Assembly: GCA_021805585.1 (NCBI GenBank)
Contig: JAJZEY010000050.1
Span: 1-5,709 of the forward strand
Source of the DNA: Planctomycetota bacterium
GTDB lineage: Bacteria > Planctomycetota > Phycisphaerae > WQYP01
Direction of reading: 5' to 3'
Length of the DNA: 5,709 nt
The position numbers and the translations under genes were made by a program. The notes under the pieces were generated by a model. The model saw only the letters and a program-made list of their open reading frames with translations, searched no databases and was not told where the DNA came from. Of the stretch, positions 1 to 5,210 are shown one piece after another (positions within the stretch are counted from its first letter, which is position 1; each line of letters starts with the position of its first letter).

Positions 1-1
1 A

Positions 2-946
2 GCGTTGTCCTGGGCCGGGGATTCTGGCCGGAGGCTGGCCCCGTTCCAGGCGACCTACGGCGCGCAGCATGACTTCGGCCGACCGTGTCCAGAGCGCCTG
101 TTCCATCGCGGCAGTCCGCGGCGCGATCAGATCGCGAAAGCTGGCGGCCGCCTGATTCACCCGGCGGCGGCTGCGGGACTCGCCGCGTTCGGCTACGCAC
201 ACGTGGCGGTTCATGCGCCGGTGGAGGTAACCCTGATCAGCACGGGCGATGAGTTAATGTCCGTCCATGAGCCGCACAAGCCGAATGCGCAAAATGCCCC
301 GAACGTGCCGGACGAGCCGAACGAACCGCAATGGCGCATACGGGATTCCAACGGGCCGGCCCTGCGGGTGGCCGTGGGGGCTGTGAAATGGCTGCACCTG
401 CGGCGGATACTGCACGTGCCGGACAACCTGGAAAGCCTTGCCGCCGCGCTGCATGAGGCCCTGACGGATTGCCAATCCATAATTCTGACCGGCGGCGTGT
501 CGGTGGGAGCGCGGGATTTTGCACGCCCCGCGATTGAATCGGTCGGCGGTAAGGTGCAGTTCCATCGGCTTGCGATTAAACCGGGACGACCGGTGCTTGG
601 TGCCATCGGGCCAGCCAGACAAAGCATTTTCGGTCTGCCGGGAAATCCGGTATCCGCACAGGTGCTGTTCCGGGCATTTGTTCTGGATGTGCTGGCCACG
701 CAAGCCGGGCTGACGGAAGTTCGGGGGGCCGATGCACTGCTGCATTTAGCCGAGCCGACGGACAGCCTGCCGACGATGCACTGGTTTCGTCCGGTGCGGC
801 GGCTTGGACCGGACCGCGCGGTCTGTTTACCCGGTCGCGGCTCCGGCGATATACCGATGATGGCCGGTTCAGACGGCTTTGTGGAAATTTACCCCGGTGC
901 ATCCGGCTCAGGCCCCTATCCGTTCTACCGCTGGAGTGGCTCATGA
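2..946 (+). CDS. moeA: Molybdopterin molybdotransferase MoeA, 5' end missing
   Basis: MoeA inserts molybdate into adenylylated molybdopterin in the cytoplasm to form Moco. The reading frame is open from the left edge, so the N-terminal part lies outside; about 314 residues remain of a family protein usually near 400. The MPT-binding domain shows TGDEL (bases 242-256), DSNG (344-355), TGGVSVGARDF (488-520), KPGRP (578-592) and GLPGNPVSA (632-658), matching the E. coli series GDEL, DTN, GGVSVGEADY, KPGKP and GLPGNPVSA. The C-terminal domain IV follows, with GSGDIPMMAGSDGFVEIYPG near its end. About 29 residues separate TGDEL and DSNG, against roughly 13 in E. coli MoeA; the extra is a Pro/Asn-rich stretch. 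The first 40 or so residues match the family only weakly up to the FHRG segment, so a sequencing frameshift there cannot be excluded. The stop overlaps the moaC start by ATGA. Confidence 0.93.
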   Translation, partial: ALSWAGDSGRRLAPFQATYGAQHDFGRPCPERLFHRGSPRRDQIAKAGGRLIHPAAAAGLAAFGYAHVAVHAPVEVTLISTGDELMSVHEPHKPNAQNAPNVPDEPNEPQWRIRDSNGPALRVAVGAVKWLHLRRILHVPDNLESLAAALHEALTDCQSIILTGGVSVGARDFARPAIESVGGKVQFHRLAIKPGRPVLGAIGPARQSIFGLPGNPVSAQVLFRAFVLDVLATQAGLTEVRGADALLHLAEPTDSLPTMHWFRPVRRLGPDRAVCLPGRGSGDIPMMAGSDGFVEIYPGASGSGPYPFYRWSGS

Positions 947-1452
947 AAAAACGCACGACTAAAAAGCTCAGCCATATGGATGCGAAACATCAGGCCGCAA
1001 TGGTAAATGTGGGCCAAAAGCCAATCACCGCCCGTTCGGCCACGGCCGCGGGCCTGGTGCGAATAAGCCCGGCGCTGGCCCGTGCGATTCGTCGCAATCT
1101 GCTGGCCAAAGGAGATCTTCTGGCCACCGCCCGACTGGCGGGAATGATTGCGTGCAAACGAACGGCGGAAATAATTCCGCTCTGCCATGACATTCCTTTG
1201 GAACATATTCAGGTGAATGTAACCCTGCGACGGGGGGCGGTGCATATTCAGGCGACCGTGCGCGCCTGCTGGAAAACCGGTGTGGAAATGGAAGCCCTTG
1301 TTGCCGTTAGCGCTGCCGCTTTAACAGTCTACGATATGGGTAAAGCGGTGGACCGAAGCATGGTCATCGGCGATATTCGCCTGCTGACTAAAACCGGCGG
1401 CACCAAGGGGGACTACCGTGCCCCGCCGACGACCTGGGGAGCCGCAACATGA
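943..1452 (+). CDS. moaC: Cyclic pyranopterin monophosphate synthase MoaC
   Basis: MoaC converts the 3',8-cyclo-GTP product of MoaA into cyclic pyranopterin monophosphate, the first committed Moco intermediate. The 169-residue length is normal for the family. The residues known as catalytic in E. coli MoaC are all present: Lys56 in KGDLLATARLAG, His82 in IPLCHDIPL, Glu115 and Glu117 in KTGVEMEAL, and Asp131 and Lys134 in YDMGKAVD. The terminal KTGGTKGDY signature is also intact. One departure is Asp instead of Pro after the conserved Cys-His. The ATG start is supported by GGAG at 933-936, six bases upstream, and by the ATGA overlap with the moeA stop; the stop in turn overlaps the mogA start. 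Both overlaps imply coupled translation. Confidence 0.97.
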   Translation: MKKRTTKKLSHMDAKHQAAMVNVGQKPITARSATAAGLVRISPALARAIRRNLLAKGDLLATARLAGMIACKRTAEIIPLCHDIPLEHIQVNVTLRRGAVHIQATVRACWKTGVEMEALVAVSAAALTVYDMGKAVDRSMVIGDIRLLTKTGGTKGDYRAPPTTWGAAT

Positions 1453-1991
1453 ATGGTCGGGAATTGTCCATCGCCATTCTGACCTGTTCAGACCGCTGCT
1501 TTGCCGGTAAAGCAATCAACACAGGAGGGCCGGCCGTGGCCGCGGCGGCGGTACGGATTCTGGCTGGTCGCGTGGTCGCGGAAGGCTGCGTACCCGACGA
1601 TAAGGCGGCTATTGTCAAGCAGTTGCGCCAGTGGACCTGCCCGGAATCCGCGGTTGTGCCGGACATTATATTCACCACGGGTGGAACGGGACTTGCACTG
1701 CGGGATGTGACGCCGGAAGCCACGCTGGCCGTGCTTGATCGCCGCTGTGCCGGCATTATGGAAATCGCGCGCATGCGTTGCATGGGGAATAATCCACGGG
1801 CCTGTCTTTCCCGCGGGGAAGCGGGCACCGTAGGCCGGCAACTGATCATCAACCTGCCCGGATCGCCTCGCGGCGCGGTGGAAGTTCTGGAGGCGCTGGC
1901 GGATATTCTGCCCCATGCGCTGGGGGTTTTGCACGGCCAGGACAACCATTCGGACAATCGGCCAGCCCCCCCACCGGCGGAGCTTAAATGA
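1449..1991 (+). CDS. mogA: Molybdopterin adenylyltransferase MogA (MoaB-like)
   Basis: This protein of the MogA/MoaB family (MoCF_biosynth fold) adenylylates molybdopterin, producing the MPT-AMP that MoeA uses. Its 180 residues show, in order, the SDR...AG N-terminal motif (residues 14-20), the acidic VPDD (48-51), TTGGTG (76-81), RDVTPEAT with Asp86, SRGEAG (121-126) and LPGSP (146-150). Asp50 and Asp86 correspond to E. coli MogA Asp49 and Asp82. Position 24 is Asn where E. coli MogA has Asp (YQDKG). The last 15 or so residues are polar and Pro-rich and look like an unstructured tail. GGGGAG at 1436-1441, seven bases before the ATG, supports the start. MogA and MoaB cannot be separated with certainty by motif; the neighbouring moeA and moaC fit either name. 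Confidence 0.92.
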   Translation: MNGRELSIAILTCSDRCFAGKAINTGGPAVAAAAVRILAGRVVAEGCVPDDKAAIVKQLRQWTCPESAVVPDIIFTTGGTGLALRDVTPEATLAVLDRRCAGIMEIARMRCMGNNPRACLSRGEAGTVGRQLIINLPGSPRGAVEVLEALADILPHALGVLHGQDNHSDNRPAPPPAELK

Positions 1992-2617
1992 TTCAACCAA
2001 TTGCGTGCATATTGGCGGGCGGGCGCAGCAGCCGATTTGGCGCGGACAAAGCGCGGGTGTCGGTTGGCGGCGGGGTGCAGATTCTGCGTGTAGCCCGCGC
2101 AATAGAACCGTTCGCTTCCGAAGTGATTGTCGCTGCGGAAACCGACGGCAAATATGCCGACCTGGGCCTGAAAACCGTGGCCGATACCCGCCCGCACCAA
2201 GGACCCGCGGGCGGTCTGCGGACGGCACTGGAATATGCCGGGCCGGACCGATCCGTTCTGCTGCTTTCGTGTGACTTTCTGGATATTCGCCCCCATTGGA
2301 TTCAACAGTTAATCAACGGAGCGGAAAGGTGGTTTCCCGTCAGTTCCGCGGTTAACGCCACCGCATCCACTCCGCGGGCAGTCGCATTCCGGCATAGCCA
2401 CTGGGAACCGCTGATGGCGATCTACCACAGCAGCGCCCTGCCGCGACTGGCTCTTATTTCCGCCGGTGCCGACGGCAATTCGGCGGCGGCCAGCGGCTTT
2501 GCCGGCCCGCTTTGGCGGATTCTTGAGCGGCTTGAGGCCGTGGCATTGCCGCTGCCAATCGACTGGCCGGCCCGCGTACAGTTCAATTCACCGGCGGAAT
2601 TGCAGGCAAATCTTTAA
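1988..2617 (+). CDS. mobA: Molybdenum cofactor guanylyltransferase MobA
   Basis: MobA transfers GMP from GTP to Mo-molybdopterin, giving the MGD cofactor used by DMSO-reductase-family enzymes such as nitrate reductases and formate dehydrogenases. The 209-residue protein has the nucleotidyltransferase P-loop-like LAGGRSSRFGADKA (residues 9-22, with Lys21 of the DKA signature), GPAGGL (72-77) in place of the usual GPLAGL, and a CD pair at 95-96 whose Asp corresponds to the Mg-binding Asp101 of E. coli MobA. FNSPAEL (199-205) matches the usual C-terminal N-TPEEL. The Pro that usually follows the CDxP motif is Leu here. The start is set by ATGA overlap with mogA and by GGAG at 1979-1982, five bases upstream. 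It is the last gene of the Moco run. A related NTP transferase is possible, but the Moco context favours MobA. Confidence 0.92.
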   Translation: MIQPIACILAGGRSSRFGADKARVSVGGGVQILRVARAIEPFASEVIVAAETDGKYADLGLKTVADTRPHQGPAGGLRTALEYAGPDRSVLLLSCDFLDIRPHWIQQLINGAERWFPVSSAVNATASTPRAVAFRHSHWEPLMAIYHSSALPRLALISAGADGNSAAASGFAGPLWRILERLEAVALPLPIDWPARVQFNSPAELQANL

Positions 2618-2623
2618 CCGCTC

Positions 2624-2645
2624 CAGCCGGCCGGAACGCCGGCTG
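2624..2645 (+). terminator. GC-rich hairpin after mobA, possible weak terminator
   Basis: CAGCCGGC (2624-2631) and GCCGGCTG (2638-2645) form a perfect 8-bp stem with a 6-base loop, starting seven bases after the mobA stop. A T8 run follows, but only at 2663-2670, 17 bases downstream of the stem, so this is not a textbook intrinsic terminator. It may be a weak terminator, an mRNA 3'-end stabiliser or a processing hairpin for the Moco operon. The position just beyond the last gene supports a transcript-end role. Confidence 0.35.
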
Positions 2646-2689
2646 CACGAACGGAAAATCCATTTTTTTTGTGGATGGACGGGAAAAAG

Positions 2690-2718
2690 TCGCAAAGTCC
2701 GGCGGAATGCGATATTAT
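2690..2718 (+). promoter_or_regulatory. Possible sigma70-type promoter upstream of gltA
   Basis: TATTAT at 2713-2718 matches the -10 consensus at five of six positions. The hexamer 17 bases upstream (TCGCAA, 2690-2695) matches the -35 consensus at only three of six. A start near 2725 would leave a leader of about 38 bases before the gltA ATG. An alternative -10 is TAAAAT at 2736-2741, with no convincing -35. A promoter is expected here because of the gap and the change of pathway, but the sequence support is weak. Confidence 0.25.
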
Positions 2719-2762
2719 CCCTGTCGAGGGTGGCATAAAATTTGAAGGGATGCGTTGGCTCT

Positions 2763-4079
2763 ATGGAAACTTCAAACTCCGGCTCTTCCGGTCTTCCGAC
2801 TACGGCAACTATTACATTCGCGGACAAAACACTGACCTACCCGGTGGTAACCGGCACGGAAGGCGAACGCGGCATCGATATTTCACGCCTGCGCGCCGAC
2901 ACCGGCCTTATTACACTCGACCAGGGCTACGGCAACACCGGCTCATGCCAAAGCGCCATCACCTACATTGATGGCGATCAGGGCATTCTGCGCTACCGCG
3001 GAATTCCGATCGAGGAATTTGCGAAAAGCCCCGACTTTATTGAGGTGGCATGGCTGCTTATTTTCGGCCGCCTGCCCAACGCGACCGAATCGGCGCGGTT
3101 TCGCGCCCGCCTGACGGCCAACGCGCACCTGCATGAGGCCATGAAACATACCTTTGAAGGTTTCCCCGCGACCGCCCCCCCCATGGCCATTACATCCGCG
3201 ATGATTAACACACTGGGCTGTTTTCATCCAGAAATGTTTCTGATTCGGGATGAGGAGGTTTTTGAAGAGGCGGCCGCCCGCCTGATCAGCAAAATCCGAA
3301 CCATCGCGGCGTTCACCTATCGACGGGTCAATGGACTGCCTTATATTTATCCGAATCCAAAACTGCGGTATTGCGACAACCTTCTGCACATGATGTTTTC
3401 CATGCCGTATGACCAGCGCGTTCCGGATCCGGAAATTTCACTGGCCATGAATCTGATCTTCATTCTTCATGCGGACCATGAACAGAACTGCTCCACAAGC
3501 ACGGTGCGAATGGTCGGCAGCAGCAAGGCGAATCTGTTTGCCAGTTGCGCCGCCGGGGTCTGCGCCCTTTGGGGACCGCTGCATGGCGGTGCGAACGTGG
3601 AAGTGCTGGAAATGCTGGGGCAGATCCATCAGGGCGGGCTGACGGCTGAAAAATACATTGAAATGGCCAAGCAGAAGGGAAGCGGAACACGCCTGATGGG
3701 CTTCGGTCACCGTGTCTACAAGAATTACGACCCGCGTGCGAAAATGCTGCAAAGCGTATGCGAACGGGTGCTCAAAAAAATGAATTCCCGCGACCCCCTG
3801 CTGGACATTGCCCGCAAGCTGGAAGAACTGGCCCTGAAGGACCAGTATTTTATAGACCGCAAACTGTATCCGAATGTCGATTTCTACAGCGGCCTGATTA
3901 TGCGCGCCGTCGGCATTCCCACCAACATGTTTACCGTCATGTTCGCCATCGGTCGCCTGCCCGGCTGGATTGCCCACTGGAAGGAACAGTATGATGACGC
4001 CACGTCTAAAATCGCCCGACCGCGACAGATTTACACCGGACCGGTGAACCGGCATTATGTGCCGATGGAATTGCGCTAA
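2763..4079 (+). CDS. gltA: Citrate synthase (hexameric, type II)
   Basis: Citrate synthase condenses acetyl-CoA with oxaloacetate to give citrate, the entry step of the TCA cycle. From the ATG at 2763 the protein has 438 residues, normal for the bacterial type II enzyme. It carries the N-terminal beta domain (GTEGERGIDISRLR, then SAITYIDGDQGILRYRG) found in Gram-negative hexameric forms. The active-site residues are visible: His274 in WGPLHGGAN, His316 in GFGHRVYKNYDPRA and Asp373 in NVDFYSG, equivalent to E. coli His264, His305 and Asp362. The DHEQNCSTSTVRMVGSS motif is also intact. An in-frame TTG at 2742 would add seven residues. ATG is preferred for codon type, although GAAGGGA (2744-2750) lies 12 bases upstream, a long spacing, so the start is not settled. 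A 2-methylcitrate synthase is possible, but no prp neighbours are seen. Confidence 0.95.
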   Translation: METSNSGSSGLPTTATITFADKTLTYPVVTGTEGERGIDISRLRADTGLITLDQGYGNTGSCQSAITYIDGDQGILRYRGIPIEEFAKSPDFIEVAWLLIFGRLPNATESARFRARLTANAHLHEAMKHTFEGFPATAPPMAITSAMINTLGCFHPEMFLIRDEEVFEEAAARLISKIRTIAAFTYRRVNGLPYIYPNPKLRYCDNLLHMMFSMPYDQRVPDPEISLAMNLIFILHADHEQNCSTSTVRMVGSSKANLFASCAAGVCALWGPLHGGANVEVLEMLGQIHQGGLTAEKYIEMAKQKGSGTRLMGFGHRVYKNYDPRAKMLQSVCERVLKKMNSRDPLLDIARKLEELALKDQYFIDRKLYPNVDFYSGLIMRAVGIPTNMFTVMFAIGRLPGWIAHWKEQYDDATSKIARPRQIYTGPVNRHYVPMELR

Positions 4080-4120
4080 GGTGTCGGTGGCACATGTACG
4101 CCGCAACGCCGGTTTTAATT

Positions 4121-4126
4121 AAGGAG
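4121..4126 (+). promoter_or_regulatory. Strong ribosome-binding site for the aldo/keto reductase
   Basis: AAGGAG lies five bases before the ATG at 4132 and is the clearest Shine-Dalgarno site in the window. It fixes the start of the reductase gene. The 52-base gap after gltA holds no clear terminator and no convincing promoter, so readthrough from gltA is plausible. Confidence 0.8.
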
Positions 4127-4131
4127 CTGTC

Positions 4132-5094
4132 ATGAAATATCGGCGGTTGGGTGACGCGGGTGTGCGGCTTTCGGAAATCGGCCTGGGCGGCTGGCTTACC
4201 GTGGGCAACGCGCAGGAAATGGAACAGACCAGCGCCGTGTTAAACAAGGCGTTTGAACTGGGCATTAATTTTCTGGACACCGCCAATGTCTATGCCGGCG
4301 GCAAGGCCGAGGAAGTATGGGGAGAGTTGCTGGCACCCCGACGCCGCAGCGATTACGTTCTGGCCACCAAAGTCTTTTTCCCAATGGGGCCTGGCCCCAA
4401 TGACCATGGCCTGTCGCGCAAGCATATTTTTGAACAATGCCATGCCAGCCTCAAGCGGCTGCGCACCGATTACATTGATCTATATCAGTGCCACCGCTTC
4501 GCGATAGACGGCATTGATGATGGCGTTGAACTGGAAGAAACCGTTCGCGCCATGGATGACCTGATTCATCAGGGAAAAGTGCTGTACTGGGGATTTTCCG
4601 AATGGCCTGTTGATGAAATTGTCGCGGCTCTGGGCATCTGTGGCGACCGCTTTTACAAGCCCAAAAGCAGTCAGCCGCGATACAGCGCCATTCAGCGGCA
4701 TTGGGAAGAGCCGCTGTTTCCGCTCTGTCATGCCGCGGGCATCGGTCAGGTGGTATTTTCACCGCTGGCCCAGGGAATTTTGTCGGGCAAATACAAACCG
4801 GGTCAGCCGCTGCCTCCGGACAGCCGCGCCGCGGATGACCGGCAGAACCAGTTCATGAAACGCAACGTGGAAGACCAGGCCTTGTTGAAGCGCGTGCAGC
4901 AGCTTGCGCCCATAGCCGCAAGGTTCAAGCTTACCATGTCGCAACTGGCTCTGGCCTGGGTGCTGCATCACCCGGCGGTAACCAGTTGCATTGTGGGCGC
5001 ATCGCGACCGTCACAGCTTGAAGAAAATGCCGCCGCCAGCGGGGTAGCATTGGATGACGCAACCGTCAATGAAATTAACACGATTCTGGGATAG
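4132..5094 (+). CDS. Aldo/keto reductase, Kv-beta-like
   Basis: This is an NAD(P)H-dependent oxidoreductase of the aldo/keto reductase superfamily (TIM barrel), expected to reduce aldehydes or ketones; the true substrate cannot be read from sequence. The 320-residue protein is complete. The catalytic tetrad is present: Asp49 and Tyr54 in DTANVYAGGKAEE, Lys80 in LATKVF and His121 in DLYQCHRF. Cofactor-binding features include SPLAQGILSGKY in the middle and VGASRPSQLEEN near the C-terminus. The opening MKYRRLGDAGVRLSEIGLG, the GLSRKHI segment, ETVRAMDDLIHQGKVLYWG and the ending EINTILG resemble the potassium-channel beta-subunit branch (AKR6) and its bacterial relatives. In bacteria these are stand-alone soluble reductases, and no channel gene is visible. 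There is no signal peptide, so it should be cytoplasmic. It may share a transcript with gltA, and a strong terminator follows it. Confidence 0.93.
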   Translation: MKYRRLGDAGVRLSEIGLGGWLTVGNAQEMEQTSAVLNKAFELGINFLDTANVYAGGKAEEVWGELLAPRRRSDYVLATKVFFPMGPGPNDHGLSRKHIFEQCHASLKRLRTDYIDLYQCHRFAIDGIDDGVELEETVRAMDDLIHQGKVLYWGFSEWPVDEIVAALGICGDRFYKPKSSQPRYSAIQRHWEEPLFPLCHAAGIGQVVFSPLAQGILSGKYKPGQPLPPDSRAADDRQNQFMKRNVEDQALLKRVQQLAPIAARFKLTMSQLALAWVLHHPAVTSCIVGASRPSQLEENAAASGVALDDATVNEINTILG

Positions 5095-5118
5095 GCCGGT
5101 TGGCGGCCGGCTCGGTGG

Positions 5119-5138
5119 CACAGAAATTCCTGTCTGTG
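5119..5138. repeat. Short inverted repeat downstream of the reductase gene
   Basis: CACAGA (5119-5124) pairs with TCTGTG (5133-5138) around an 8-base loop. A second small inverted repeat, GCCGG at 5095-5099 with CCGGC at 5107-5111, lies immediately after the stop codon. Neither is followed by a T run. They may be minor mRNA 3'-end structures or part of the insertion-sequence border. Chance is possible at this length. Confidence 0.3.
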
Positions 5139-5170
5139 GCTAAACCGTAGTTCCCCGCACAAAAAGCGGA

Positions 5171-5205
5171 AAAGCCCTGTAAATACAGGGCTTTCCTTTG
5201 TTTTC
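5171..5205. terminator. Strong bidirectional intrinsic terminator
   Basis: AAAGCCCTGT (5171-5180) and ACAGGGCTTT (5185-5194) form a perfect 10-bp stem with an AAAT loop. On the + strand it is followed by a T-rich tail ending in TTTT at 5201-5204. On the - strand the stem's own TTT is followed by TCCGCTTTTTG. It lies between two converging genes, the reductase (+) and the transposase (-), and can end transcription from both. It may belong to the insertion sequence itself. Confidence 0.85.
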
Positions 5206-5210
5206 GCCAT

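Noticed and set aside
266..331. Degenerate short repeats in moeA considered as a CRISPR-like or regulatory repeat array
   Set aside because: The units are short, imperfect, in frame and lack spacers; they are best read as a coding repeat for a Pro/Asn-rich loop.
211..956. Several overlapping - strand open frames opposite moeA
   Set aside because: They are low-complexity Arg/Pro/Ala-rich translations antisense to a recognised gene, with no supporting signals.
1388..2305. A 305-residue open frame on the - strand opposite mogA and mobA
   Set aside because: It lies antisense to two genes with clear family motifs, its protein is Arg/Ser/Ala/Pro-rich without recognisable domains, and such frames are common opposite GC-rich genes.
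3438..4106. A 222-residue open frame on the - strand opposite gltA
   Set aside because: It mirrors the conserved citrate synthase coding sequence and shows no family motif or ribosome-binding site; it is a coding shadow.
4084..5122. An 11-base direct repeat TCGGTGGCACA flanking the reductase gene (4084-4094 and 5112-5122), as if it had been inserted
   Set aside because: A few 11-base repeats are expected by chance in a window this size, and nothing else marks the reductase gene as mobile.
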